Assembly (NCBI RefSeq): GCF_016307205.1 | Contig: NZ_JAEIJD010000006.1 | Location: 1 to 64,000 of the forward strand | DNA from: Pontibaca salina | Lineage (GTDB): Bacteria > Pseudomonadota > Alphaproteobacteria > Rhodobacterales > Rhodobacteraceae | Direction: 5' to 3' | DNA length: 64,000 nucleotides | In this document: piece after piece, positions 1 to 7,595 of the stretch | How the letters are laid out: each line of letters starts with the position of its first letter | How positions within the stretch are numbered: position 1 is the first letter of the stretch | The notes under the pieces: model-generated | Seen by the model: only the letters and a program-made list of their open reading frames with translations | Databases searched by the model: none | Told to the model about the DNA's origin: nothing | Program-made: the position numbers and the translations under genes

Positions 1-120
1 CCCACACAGCGGCCTGAAATGGAAATCGCCTCGCGAGTTCATAAGGGCCGAAACTGAAACCGCTTAGGTGTCCGGTGAAACGGGGGCTGGACCACCGGTC
101 GAAACGGGGGCCAGTTCACA
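1..120 (+). mobile_element. Right end of an IS3-family-like insertion sequence
   Basis: Positions 1-120 look like the 3' end of a transposase gene plus the terminal region of an insertion sequence. Two near-repeats, CGGTGAAACGGGGGC (from about 74) and CGGTCGAAACGGGGGC (from about 97), precede a CA end at 119-120. The reverse complement starts TGTGAACTGGCCCCCG, the TG...CA style with a C-run seen in IS3-family ends. The left part lies outside the window, so completeness and activity cannot be judged. It marks a possible left boundary of the nickel/urea block. Confidence 0.5.
2..67 (+). CDS. C-terminal fragment of an IS3-type transposase (cut by window edge)
   Basis: Only the last 21 codons are visible, ending at TAG 65-67. 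The residues read PHSGLKWKSPREF and then a short polar tail. This resembles the C-terminal segment after the DDE integrase core of IS3-family OrfB proteins, where a His-Ser-x-Leu...Pro-x-Glu-Phe motif is usual. The short length and window truncation limit the call. The stop codon is followed within about 10 bases by the repeated terminal sequence of the element, as expected for an IS transposase. Confidence 0.45.
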   Translation, partial: PHSGLKWKSPREFIRAETETA

Positions 121-267
121 ATCAAGCATAGAGTAGGCCACCACATGATGACCGCCCGAACACCAGATTTGACGATAGCTCTGTCATGCCACTGTAGCGC
201 GGATGCGCGTTTGGCATATTGTACGTTCCGTTAGTTCTGTGCCCGTTTATACTCCCGTATTTAAAAG

Positions 268-296
268 TTACGCATTACTGCGGTATCCCTGCGTAA
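268..296. promoter_or_regulatory. Candidate NikR operator upstream of nikR
   Basis: A perfect inverted repeat, TTACGCA-N15-TGCGTAA, has half-site starts 22 bp apart. NikR is a tetramer whose two ribbon-helix-helix dimers contact half-sites two helical turns apart; the E. coli site has the form 6-N16-6, also 22 bp start to start. The matching geometry and the position about 250 bp ahead of nikR suggest a NikR site. The half-site sequence differs from the E. coli one, so the assignment is inference. The rest of 121-547 contains no gene I can support. Confidence 0.4.
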
Positions 297-547
297 TAAT
301 GGAAAGCTAATCATTGGATAGTATTTGCTGCATAACAGTCAAATCGTGATGACCGTCACGCTGCCGGGGTTTTCAAGAATGATCAGAGGAACGGTGATTT
401 CTTGAGATAGGGGAGGTCTTAAGCCAGTCCAAATGTCGGGGTCGTGCTGTGCTGTTATTGGATTAAGCTTTAATAATAACATGCTGCCCTGTCTTGCCCG
501 AGCGCCAAAGTTTGGTAATCTCGAGCGAAACATGAAAGGTATCCACG

Positions 548-961
548 ATGCAGCGCATCACAATTAGCCTTGAAGAGGATCTACTGAATGCAGTGGATGC
601 CATGTGTGAGGACGAAGGCTATACTAGCCGCTCTGAAGCGATGCGCGATATCCTACGTGCCGCGATCCAAGCAACCACGGCACCCAAAAGAAAGGTCCCG
701 CAAGATGGTCAGACCTGCTTTGCTGCGCTTAGCTATGTTTATGATCATCAAACCCGAGATTTGGCGCGAAAGCTAACTGATAATCAACATAATCACCACA
801 CGCTAACGGTCGCGACTATGCATATTCACGTCGATCTAGAAAGCTGTCTGGAAGTTGCCATCCTTAAGGGGATGCAGGCGGAGGTGGAGCATTTCGCGCA
901 GGGAATTATGACACAACGAGGTGTGCGGCACGGACAATTGAATATAATTCCGCAGTCCTGA
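548..961 (+). CDS. nikR: NikR nickel-responsive transcriptional regulator
   Basis: This 137-residue protein has the full NikR layout: an N-terminal ribbon-helix-helix DNA-binding domain (about residues 1-45, opening MQRITISLEEDLLNAVD) and a C-terminal ACT-like nickel-binding domain. The four square-planar nickel ligands known from E. coli NikR (His76, His87, His89, Cys95) map with exact spacing to His81, His92, His94 and Cys100. In the family, nickel-loaded NikR represses nickel import genes. It stands convergent to the nickel ABC transporter on the minus strand, which supports that role here. The start at 548 is preceded by an AAAGGT ribosome site. It probably also controls its own gene through the inverted repeat at 268-296. 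Confidence is high. Confidence 0.93.
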   Translation: MQRITISLEEDLLNAVDAMCEDEGYTSRSEAMRDILRAAIQATTAPKRKVPQDGQTCFAALSYVYDHQTRDLARKLTDNQHNHHTLTVATMHIHVDLESCLEVAILKGMQAEVEHFAQGIMTQRGVRHGQLNIIPQS

Positions 962-1092
962 ACGATTGTCACCATTTCTTAGGCTCAGGTTGACCGGACA
1001 TGAGTTTTAAGTTTTCGAAGCTATTATCGCATCAAGTCTTTGCAAAACATAGTTATTTCAGATTGGGCGAGCAACCTAATTACACGCTCAAA

Positions 1093-1716
1093 TTATGCTG
1101 AATTGTCCAGGCGCCCTCTCGCAAGGGTCAGCGTTTTTTGGGCGAGACGATGACGCAACGTGATGTCGTGGCTGATGACCAGCAGTCCGATCTCGCGAAG
1201 ACGGCATATTTCCGTCAGTCTGTCCCACAGCTCCTTCTGAGATAACGCATCAAGCTGCGCAGTGATTTCATCACAGATCAGATATTTTGTTTCTGGTCGA
1301 AGCAATCGCGCAAGGGAGACGCGCTGCAATTGGCCGCCTGACAGCTCTGCCGGAAGCCGGGGAACCCATGAGGTCTGTACTCCAAGCGCGTCCAAAATCT
1401 CTGGTTGCGGCAAACCCCCGTTCGCAAGGATGCGTCCAACGGTCCAACGTGGATCAGTGGAGAGTTCAGGCGACTGCGGCGCATACTGAACTGCCCTGGG
1501 TCGCCCTTTGCGCAACACGCTTTGCCGATCAACCTCAACCGTCCCTGCGCTCGGCGCCGTGTGCCCTGATAGAATGCGCGCAAGCGTCGACTTGCCGGCG
1601 CCAGACGGTCCGCCAACAGCCAAGATCGAAGCCTTGGGTAGGGTGATGGACACGCCGTCGAGAATTGTTGTTCCTTCCGGTGACGTATACCGGATATCCG
1701 CGCCTATCAGACTCAC
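1093..1716 (-). CDS. nikE: Nickel/peptide-type ABC transporter, second ATPase (NikE-like)
   Basis: This is a cytoplasmic ABC ATPase of about 207 residues. Visible motifs are Walker A GGPSGAGKST, signature LSGGQLQRVSLAR and Walker B YLICDEITAQLD, where the usual Asp-Glu-Pro reads Asp-Glu-Ile. It would pair with the upstream-encoded NikD-like ATPase to power import. I chose GTG at 1716 because it overlaps the stop of the preceding gene in a GTGA arrangement and gives the usual family N-terminus (SLIGADIRYTS). An in-frame ATG at 1746 is the alternative and would overlap the previous gene by 34 bases. It is the last gene of the five-gene nik operon. Peptide transporters share this family, so nickel specificity comes mainly from NikR next door. 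Confidence 0.82.
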   Translation of the reverse strand: MSLIGADIRYTSPEGTTILDGVSITLPKASILAVGGPSGAGKSTLARILSGHTAPSAGTVEVDRQSVLRKGRPRAVQYAPQSPELSTDPRWTVGRILANGGLPQPEILDALGVQTSWVPRLPAELSGGQLQRVSLARLLRPETKYLICDEITAQLDALSQKELWDRLTEICRLREIGLLVISHDITLRHRLAQKTLTLARGRLDNSA

Positions 1717-2462
1717 GCCGAGACTGCGACAGGCTGGGCTTGCCAAAGCGCCTGCGTGAAGGGGTGGACCAGGCGTTCGCCTATGCCGCGAAAGTGCTCT
1801 GAAGGGCAGACTTCAACCATCCGACCGTCCTTTAGAACCGTAAGGCGTGCGGCAATGCCAAGTAAACGCGGGAGGTCGTGGGAAATCACGAGGACCGCGC
1901 GCTCAGGACCAGCCAATCCACCTAAACAGTTCATAATCTGGTCGGCCGTAGCAGGGTCGACACCAAGGGTCGGCTCGTCCGCAATCAGAATCCGTGCCCG
2001 GCCGATCAGTGCTGTCGCCAGAAGCACACGTTTCGCCATTCCGCCCGATAGCATGTGCGGATAGAGCGTTAGCACGGGGGCGGGCAGTTGCACTTGCTGC
2101 ATGATATTCTCAATTCGGCGACGACCCGCATCGGCGGACAGCCCCGCCAGCCGCGCAAACCGCGTAAGCTGTCGCCCCACTGGTGCCATCGGGTCGAGGG
2201 CATCAATGCCTTGCGGAGCAAGGGCGACATCTCCCTTCGTTATTGGCGCACCGTCTATCTGGACACTGCCAGTTGCTTCCGCATTGCGAGGCAGAAGACC
2301 CATGATCGCCGCAGCGACCAAGCTTTTGCCTGCTCCCGAGCTGCCAACGATGCCCACAACTTCTCCAGCGTCCAGCGTCAGGTTCACGCCGGATAGCGGC
2401 TCAAGCCGACGTCCATTGTGTTGCCGGAACGACAGGCCCAGCCCCCGAATCTCCAAGCTCAT
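1713..2462 (-). CDS. nikD: Nickel/peptide-type ABC transporter, first ATPase (NikD-like)
   Basis: This 249-residue ABC ATPase has Walker A GSSGAGKSLVA, signature LSGGMAKRVLLATAL and Walker B ILIADEPTLGVD, followed by the switch His in VISHDL. It forms the ATPase pair with the NikE-like protein. Its ATG overlaps the stop of the upstream permease by four bases, indicating translational coupling in a single nik operon. The oligopeptide-specific C-terminal extension is short. The signature Met-Ala-Lys in place of Gln-Gln-x is a modest departure that is also seen in some nickel/peptide ATPases. Confidence 0.85.
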   Translation of the reverse strand: MSLEIRGLGLSFRQHNGRRLEPLSGVNLTLDAGEVVGIVGSSGAGKSLVAAAIMGLLPRNAEATGSVQIDGAPITKGDVALAPQGIDALDPMAPVGRQLTRFARLAGLSADAGRRRIENIMQQVQLPAPVLTLYPHMLSGGMAKRVLLATALIGRARILIADEPTLGVDPATADQIMNCLGGLAGPERAVLVISHDLPRLLGIAARLTVLKDGRMVEVCPSEHFRGIGERLVHPFTQALWQAQPVAVSA

Positions 2463-3313
2463 GCCACCCCCTCCGTTGGATTACTGACCTGTCGCAGGCT
2501 CTCGCCCAAAAACTCAAAGCTCAGGGCGACGATCACCAGCCCAAGCCCGGGGAACACTGCCACCCACCATAAGCCTGACATCACCGCGCGCAGACTTTCT
2601 GCTAACATCACGCCAATCGACGGGATGTGCGGTTCGATGCCAAGCCCGATGAAGCTCAGGCCCGCTTCGTGCAGGATCGCATGCGGAAAAATCAGCACAA
2701 AACCTGCAATGATCTGTGGCACCAGATGTGGTGCGAGATGGTGTTGGGCAATCCAGAGCCTTGACCGGCCCAGTGCCGCCGAGATTGCCACATAATCGGA
2801 TTGTGCCACCGTTTGTGCCTCAAGGCGCAGAACACGCGACAGCCGGGGCCAGTGCGTGAAAGCGACACCGATAACCACGCCTGTCCAACCGCCACCGAAC
2901 GCATAGGCAATCATGAGGATCAACACGAAATGCGGCAACCCAAGCGTCAACTCGGTCAGGATTCCGACCAGCCGATCCAGCCAAGGGTTCAAGGTTGCCG
3001 CCAGGCTGAGAGCAACCGCTACTGTTGTTGATGCCAGCGCCGCCATGATCCCGATTGAGATACTATTGGAGAGCGCGGTAAGCGTCCGCGCCGCCACGTC
3101 CCGACCCAGCAGATCCGTTCCAAACGGATGCAACAGTCCGGGGGCGAGACGCCGGGCAAAGGGATCAACCGACAACCAGGATTCGGGAAGGGCCGCCGCT
3201 GCGACCACAATCGACAAAAGTAGACTGAAGGCGAAGGTGGCACGACGCCGTGCAGTTCGGCGTGGATTGGTGCGAGCAGAAGCTGTCTCGAGCAGGAGCG
3301 TGGCGTCGGTCAT
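2459..3313 (-). CDS. nikC: Nickel/peptide-type ABC transporter permease (NikC-like)
   Basis: This 284-residue inner-membrane permease belongs to the DppC/NikC group. After a short cytoplasmic N-terminus and one membrane segment, the periplasmic stretch with HPFGTDLLGRDVAART is diagnostic of the group. Several hydrophobic segments follow, together with the ATPase-contact loop (EAQTVAQSDYVAISAALG). It forms the membrane channel with the NikB-like permease. Four-base overlaps on both sides place it inside the nik operon. The usual final hydrophobic helix and C-terminal segment are present, so it appears intact. Confidence 0.85.
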   Translation of the reverse strand: MTDATLLLETASARTNPRRTARRRATFAFSLLLSIVVAAAALPESWLSVDPFARRLAPGLLHPFGTDLLGRDVAARTLTALSNSISIGIMAALASTTVAVALSLAATLNPWLDRLVGILTELTLGLPHFVLILMIAYAFGGGWTGVVIGVAFTHWPRLSRVLRLEAQTVAQSDYVAISAALGRSRLWIAQHHLAPHLVPQIIAGFVLIFPHAILHEAGLSFIGLGIEPHIPSIGVMLAESLRAVMSGLWWVAVFPGLGLVIVALSFEFLGESLRQVSNPTEGVA

Positions 3314-4299
3314 CGGCTCTTATCCCATCTCAGACGTGGATCAACCAAGCGCGCTGCAATATCGGCCAGCATATTGCCGACAAACACGAACAACAGTGTC
3401 GCGAGCGCGATTCCCATGAGTAGCGGGGCATCGCCTCCGGTCGCCGCCCGGACTGTCGCTTGGCCGAGGCCGGGCCAGGCGAATACGGTCTCGGCCAGAA
3501 TAGAGCCTCCGAACAACTCGCCGGCGCCGGCCAGATGCACGGTCAATGCGGGGCCGAGCGCATGGCGTAGACCAGCTCCGAAGGCGATTGCGCGCTGCGA
3601 TGCTCCGTGGGCAGTCAGGTGCTGCGCGGGCGGGCTTTCCAAAAAGCCGATCATCCGTGCCCGGGTGTGTAACACCAGAGGCGCAATCCCCGTGACCGAA
3701 AGCGCGACGACCGGCAGAATAAGATGGCGGCCTTGCGCCCAAAAAGTGGCTTCTGCAGTTGTTGTGCCCGGCGGCAACGCACAGCAACTCGGAAGCATTT
3801 TGAGGCCGACAGCAAAAATTGAGATCAAAATTATGGCGACCCAAAATCCCGGGCTGGATGTCAAGACGACCGCATAAGCCCGAATTGCCCGATCCACGCG
3901 ACTGCCCGGTGTCATCGCTGCGACGATGCCCAATCCTGTACCGATCACAAATGACAACAGCCAAGCCAAGGATACGAGGAGAAGCGAGGCTGGAAAGCGA
4001 TCCATGATCACGGTCACCACCGGCGCGTTGTACAGAATAGAATCCCCGAAATCACCAGAAGCGACATTCCGAACCCATAAAACAAAGCGTGTGGTTGCCG
4101 GCTGATCCAGGCCCCAAGCCGCTGCAATCGCTTCACGTTGTTCAGGACCGATCAGTGCCGTGCGCGCGCCCACATAGGCTTCGATTGGGTCAACAGGCGC
4201 ATTGGAGACAAGGATGAACAGGCCCACAGCGGCCAAGGGGGCGAGCCAGCAGAGCCGGATCGCTCGTTCAACCAGAAGCGGACCGAGCCAGCCAGTCAT
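3310..4299 (-). CDS. nikB: Nickel/peptide-type ABC transporter permease (NikB-like)
   Basis: This permease of about 329 residues is of the DppB/NikB group. It has an N-terminal membrane helix, a periplasmic segment (VDPIEAYVG...LGLDQP-like GLDQPATTRF), then a multi-helix domain ending in the typical VDPRLRW. I chose ATG at 4299 because it overlaps the stop codon of the substrate-binding protein gene (ATGA). A six-codon longer start at 4317 exists but would overlap that gene more. With NikC it forms the translocation path. Confidence 0.85.
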   Translation of the reverse strand: MTGWLGPLLVERAIRLCWLAPLAAVGLFILVSNAPVDPIEAYVGARTALIGPEQREAIAAAWGLDQPATTRFVLWVRNVASGDFGDSILYNAPVVTVIMDRFPASLLLVSLAWLLSFVIGTGLGIVAAMTPGSRVDRAIRAYAVVLTSSPGFWVAIILISIFAVGLKMLPSCCALPPGTTTAEATFWAQGRHLILPVVALSVTGIAPLVLHTRARMIGFLESPPAQHLTAHGASQRAIAFGAGLRHALGPALTVHLAGAGELFGGSILAETVFAWPGLGQATVRAATGGDAPLLMGIALATLLFVFVGNMLADIAARLVDPRLRWDKSR

Positions 4300-5855
4300 T
4301 CGCAAGTCCACTTCCAATCAGTGATGCTCGACGTGATCGGGAAGCCATGCCCATGAGGATGCACTTGGACACGGCCAATATCCAAGCAGTCTGCAACGAA
4401 ATAGTCATGTTCCAGATTGACCATCCAGGCCCAGGCAGCATCTCCCTTAGAACCGAAACCTGTCGTGCCGTCCCATTGTGCGGCCTTCCAATGTGGCAGC
4501 GATGCCTCAAACCCGTCGGCCGCCTCTGCTTTGGCGAAGGCGGCGTCAACAGCCGCATTCGCATAGAACCCCGGATTGAAGGTTGCTACTCCGGCCTTAT
4601 TGCTGCTGTACAGGTTGAACATTTCGGACGGGTCATGGGCGCCCCATCCAAATACGACGACGTTGGAGTGCATCAGCCGCGGGATCTCATCCCAGCTTCT
4701 GCCAGATGGCTGCGCGTCTATACCAAGCGCTTTCAGTTGTTTAGAAGCGCCCAATGCTAGCGCTTGACGTACACTATCCGCCGCCGGGTAGACAATTTTA
4801 AACTGGGCGGGAATACCGTCTTTTTTGCGGAGGCCGCTGCCGTTGTTGTCCAGCCAACCGGCGCGTTCAAGCGTCTCTATGGCTGCCGCAATGTCATTTC
4901 CCGGGATATGGGCGTCTGGGTTGTCCCACGGCAAATCATCGGCAGGCCCAAATGCCGGTTTGCCATGACCATTAAGCGCGAGGGCCACAAGAGCCTCCCG
5001 GTCAAGCCCCTGGTTGACCGCAACACGGATCGCGCGATCAGATGTTACATCATTCCCGATCGGCGCACCTTCCTGTGTGGTTTCGCCGGTTGCTGGAACC
5101 ATCGGAAACATCAGTCCCCGATTATCGACGCTTTCGACCTCAATCAGATACATCCCATCTGGGACATCATCGGCCTGCGAGGGCGGCACCGCGACCAGTT
5201 GGGCTTCGCCTGATCGCGCCATCGCTACTGCGGCATCCTCATCGCCGAAGATGAAACTGATGCGGTCAAACCCAACCTCTCCACCAAACCAGTATGGGTT
5301 GGGCTCGACAATCAATGTCTCACCCTCCCGCCATTCGACCATTTGGAATGGTCCGGAGCCCACGGGCGCGCGACCATAATCCTTTGCATAGCTGGATTGT
5401 GGAACGATGCCTAAAGTTGTGAGGCGTCGAATAAAAGTGATGCGAGGTTCAGTCAGTTCAATTTCAACAGACAAAGGGCCTGTGGCGCGCGCTTCGCGCA
5501 GCACTGTCATATCTACAAGCCCGCCCGCATCGCGCGCGGTATTGTAGGTGAAGGCGACGTCCTCTGCCGTGACCGGTGTTCCGTTAGAGAATCTTGCATC
5601 CTCCCGGAGCCTGATTACCCATGTTTTCTTATCTTCCGACAGGGTCCATTCGGTCGCCAAGTCGCCAACAATATTAAGGTCTGCATCAAGTTTCAGCAGC
5701 GATGATTGAAAAAGCGGGGAGCCATAATCACCCCAACCTTGAACCGGATCAAAACCCGTATCCGGTTCACCCCCGATCGCAACAACAATATCCCTCGCGG
5801 AAACGGCTGTCGTTAGGCCGATAATAATCGTTAATACCCAGACACATATAGGCAT
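4296..5855 (-). CDS. nikA: Periplasmic nickel/peptide-type substrate-binding protein (NikA-like)
   Basis: This 519-residue solute-binding protein of the SBP_bac_5 family captures the substrate in the periplasm for the NikBCDE transporter. A signal peptide is clear: MPICVWVLTIIIGLTTAVSA, then mature RDIVVAIGGEPDTGFDP. Family hallmarks include the segment WVIRLREDARFSNGTPVTAEDV. I chose ATG at 5855, because it starts the signal peptide and has a GGGAGG ribosome site; a longer in-frame reading from 5918 adds 21 residues without signal character. It is the first gene of the operon and divergent from urtA. Proteins of this family also bind peptides. Nickel is inferred from the adjacent nikR and the urease genes. 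Confidence 0.83.
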   Translation of the reverse strand: MPICVWVLTIIIGLTTAVSARDIVVAIGGEPDTGFDPVQGWGDYGSPLFQSSLLKLDADLNIVGDLATEWTLSEDKKTWVIRLREDARFSNGTPVTAEDVAFTYNTARDAGGLVDMTVLREARATGPLSVEIELTEPRITFIRRLTTLGIVPQSSYAKDYGRAPVGSGPFQMVEWREGETLIVEPNPYWFGGEVGFDRISFIFGDEDAAVAMARSGEAQLVAVPPSQADDVPDGMYLIEVESVDNRGLMFPMVPATGETTQEGAPIGNDVTSDRAIRVAVNQGLDREALVALALNGHGKPAFGPADDLPWDNPDAHIPGNDIAAAIETLERAGWLDNNGSGLRKKDGIPAQFKIVYPAADSVRQALALGASKQLKALGIDAQPSGRSWDEIPRLMHSNVVVFGWGAHDPSEMFNLYSSNKAGVATFNPGFYANAAVDAAFAKAEAADGFEASLPHWKAAQWDGTTGFGSKGDAAWAWMVNLEHDYFVADCLDIGRVQVHPHGHGFPITSSITDWKWTCE

Positions 5856-5862
5856 CGATTGA

Positions 5863-5879
5863 CCTCCCTGAGTTGGAGG
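5863..5879 (-). promoter_or_regulatory. Hairpin covering the nikA ribosome-binding site
   Basis: On the minus strand CCTCC (5879-5875) can pair with GGAGG (5867-5863), leaving a seven-base loop. The second arm is the Shine-Dalgarno sequence of nikA (GGGAGG, about 6-10 bases before ATG 5855). Such pairing could limit translation initiation of nikA. Five base pairs is a short stem, so this is a suggestion only. Confidence 0.3.
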
Positions 5880-5950
5880 GGTGCAAGTTCTCGCCCTCAA
5901 CCAACAACCTTCGAGCATCGATTAAACCTCATACGAATTCAATGATTTTT

Positions 5951-5978
5951 CTTAACGCAAAGATTAATTCCCTTAACG
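5951..5978. promoter_or_regulatory. Direct repeat CTTAACG in the nikA-urtA divergent region
   Basis: CTTAACG occurs at 5951-5957 and again at 5972-5978, 21 bp apart (two helical turns), in the A/T-rich centre of the 358-bp gap between nikA and urtA. The spacing is compatible with a dimeric regulator or with part of the divergent promoters. I could not identify a convincing -35/-10 pair or a sigma-54 site here, and the NikR-like repeat found upstream of nikR is not repeated exactly. Confidence 0.2.
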
Positions 5979-6064
5979 GCCAACATCCGCATGAGGATTT
6001 GATGCGCTCGCAACTAAAGTGTTGACGCAGCAAACTTGGTATGTAAGCCTGATGAGGCAACCAA

Positions 6065-6099
6065 AGCGCAACGATGCGCTATAGCAGCAATGCAGCTGC
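6065..6099 (+). promoter_or_regulatory. ANTAR-type tandem hexaloop RNA motif in the urtA leader
   Basis: Two adjacent hairpins are separated by three bases. Hairpin 1 is AGCGC (6065-6069), loop AACGAT (6070-6075), GCGCT (6076-6080). Hairpin 2 is GCAGC (6084-6088), loop AATGCA (6089-6094), GCTGC (6095-6099). Both stems are perfect 5-bp helices. Both loops are six bases with A at position 1 and G at position 4, the known recognition features of RNA bound by ANTAR-domain antiterminators. An AmiR-like ANTAR protein is encoded at 18610. The motif lies 115 bases before the urtA start codon and is followed by a third, competing hairpin. Confidence 0.72.
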
Positions 6100-6127
6100 C
6101 TGTGGCAACAGGGCGAATTAGCTCTGT
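6098..6127 (+). terminator. Candidate leader terminator competing with the second ANTAR hairpin
   Basis: CCTGT (6099-6103) pairs with ACAGG (6108-6112) around loop GGCA. The helix can be extended by G6098-C6114 across a bulge, which uses the 3' arm of ANTAR hairpin 2 (6095-6099). A further alternative, ACAGGG (6108-6113) with CTCTGT (6122-6127), is mutually exclusive with the first. There is no U-tract, so if termination occurs here it is weak or Rho-assisted. The overlap with hairpin 2 is what an antitermination switch would need. Confidence 0.4.
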
Positions 6128-6213
6128 AGACCTAATTGCAAATTATCAAAATATAGAAAACCGCCGGGGTGCGTGCCGCTTCGGACGTGTTCAGTCCAAT
6201 ACGGGAGACAAAT

Positions 6214-7500
6214 ATGTCTACGAAATTAACGCGTCGAAAGTTTTTGGGCACATCCGCTTTGGCTGGTGTGGCTGCGACCGGATTGCCCCACATCTGGCTA
6301 AAAGATGAAAGTCTTTATGCGAATGCCGCAACCGGCAGCGAAATTGATGTTGGCGTACTTTCTTCACTTACAGGTCCACTGGAAGTTCCTGAGCGCTCCC
6401 TCTCGGATGCCGTTCGCATGGCGATTCAAGAAATCAACGCGAATGGCGGGGTAGCAGGTAGAATGATAAATGCGATCGTTGAGGACGCCGCCTCCGATCC
6501 TAAAACCTTCAATGAGAAAGCAGGTAAGCTGGTAATTCGCGACCGCACCATAACTACGTTCGGCGGTTATACGACCGCTAGTCGTCTAGCGGTTCGGCCG
6601 ATCTATGAAAAACGCAAAAATCTGTTTTTCTTTCCAACCTTCTATGAAGGATCTGAATGCTCTTCCAATATCGTTTATACCGGAGCAGTGCCAAATCAGC
6701 AGCTTTACAACTTGGTGCCGTGGATGGTTAACACACTGGGCAAGAAGAAAATATTTATCGTCGGGTCTAACTATGCATTTCCCAAGGGAATGGCACAGGT
6801 AGCCAAAACCCTACTAGAAGAAAACGACGCCGAATGGGTTGCTGATGAGTATCTTGAGCTCGGTGAGACCGAGTGGGGGGCAATGGTCAACAAGATCAAG
6901 AATTCAGGTTGCGATGCGGTTTTATCCAATGTGGTCTCTGGGCCATCAATCGCCGCCTTCTATCGAGAGTTCAAGAACCAAGGGATAACCCAAACAGAAA
7001 TTCCGATCTGCGCCACCGTCGCTACGGAAATTGAAATTTCTTCGATGGGTAATGAATTCGCGGCTGGGAGCTATTCATCCTTGCCCTATTTTCAAGCGAT
7101 AACCCGACCAGAAAACAAAAAATTCGTGGCTGACTGGAAAGAGTTTAATAATGATGAAAACGCTGTCACCCACGACCCACAACACTCCTCCTATTTTGGA
7201 GTCTATCTTTGGAAGCAGGCTTCTGAGAAGGTGTTGAATGCAGGCGAGAAGCTTACGCCAATGGCAATTCACGAAGCTTTGAGGGACATAGAGTTCGATG
7301 CGCCTGGTGGATTAGTCAAGACTCACGCTGAGAACATGCATACTTACTTTACACCTAGGATCGCCCAGTGGGGTGCCGATGGACAAGGCATAATCGTCGA
7401 TGAAGGTGAGACCTTAGCTCCTTTGCCCTATGCAATTTCCGGTGAGGCAGAGGGCAATTTGTACTGTACAGCAAGCGGCTTAGACAGCTCAAAACTCTGA
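6214..7500 (+). CDS. urtA: Urea ABC transporter substrate-binding protein UrtA
   Basis: This 428-residue periplasmic urea-binding protein belongs to the Leu/Ile/Val-amide receptor family. The N-terminus MSTKLTRRKFLGTSALAG is a twin-arginine signal (RR at residues 7-8, RKFLG), so it is probably exported folded by Tat. The core shows the family segment PTFYEGSECS and ATEIEISSMG. I chose ATG 6214 (GGGAG ribosome site) over an in-frame codon at 6169, which would bury the signal. It is the first gene of the urt-ure operon. The ANTAR hairpins in its leader suggest antitermination control. The AmiC-like protein encoded at 17420 is clearly related to it. Confidence 0.93.
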   Translation: MSTKLTRRKFLGTSALAGVAATGLPHIWLKDESLYANAATGSEIDVGVLSSLTGPLEVPERSLSDAVRMAIQEINANGGVAGRMINAIVEDAASDPKTFNEKAGKLVIRDRTITTFGGYTTASRLAVRPIYEKRKNLFFFPTFYEGSECSSNIVYTGAVPNQQLYNLVPWMVNTLGKKKIFIVGSNYAFPKGMAQVAKTLLEENDAEWVADEYLELGETEWGAMVNKIKNSGCDAVLSNVVSGPSIAAFYREFKNQGITQTEIPICATVATEIEISSMGNEFAAGSYSSLPYFQAITRPENKKFVADWKEFNNDENAVTHDPQHSSYFGVYLWKQASEKVLNAGEKLTPMAIHEALRDIEFDAPGGLVKTHAENMHTYFTPRIAQWGADGQGIIVDEGETLAPLPYAISGEAEGNLYCTASGLDSSKL

Positions 7501-7542
7501 TCGCCACTTCGGCGACTTTGTCGTGTCGGATTCTGCCGGCAC
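7501..7542 (+). other. Two stem-loops in the urtA-urtB gap
   Basis: TCGCC/GGCGA (7501-7505, 7511-7515) and GTGTCGG/CCGGCAC (7523-7529, 7536-7542, one G-U pair) lie directly after the urtA stop in a 95-bp gap. Stem-loops after the binding-protein gene of ABC operons commonly protect the upstream mRNA or partly terminate, which gives more binding protein than permease. No U-tract is present, so a processing or stability role is more likely than full termination. Confidence 0.35.
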
Positions 7543-7595
7543 GGCGGCGTTCGGTATTAATGCTGAAAACGACGTGCAATTGGGAATCCTGAAAA

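Noticed and set aside
339-533. 64-codon minus-strand open frame upstream of nikR
   Set aside because: No domain, no ribosome site and no neighbour support; it lies in the presumed nikR control region.
5919-6060. Sigma-54 or standard promoter for urtA
   Set aside because: No GG-N10-GC pair in a sensible place, and TTGACG near 6022 has no -10 element at normal spacing.
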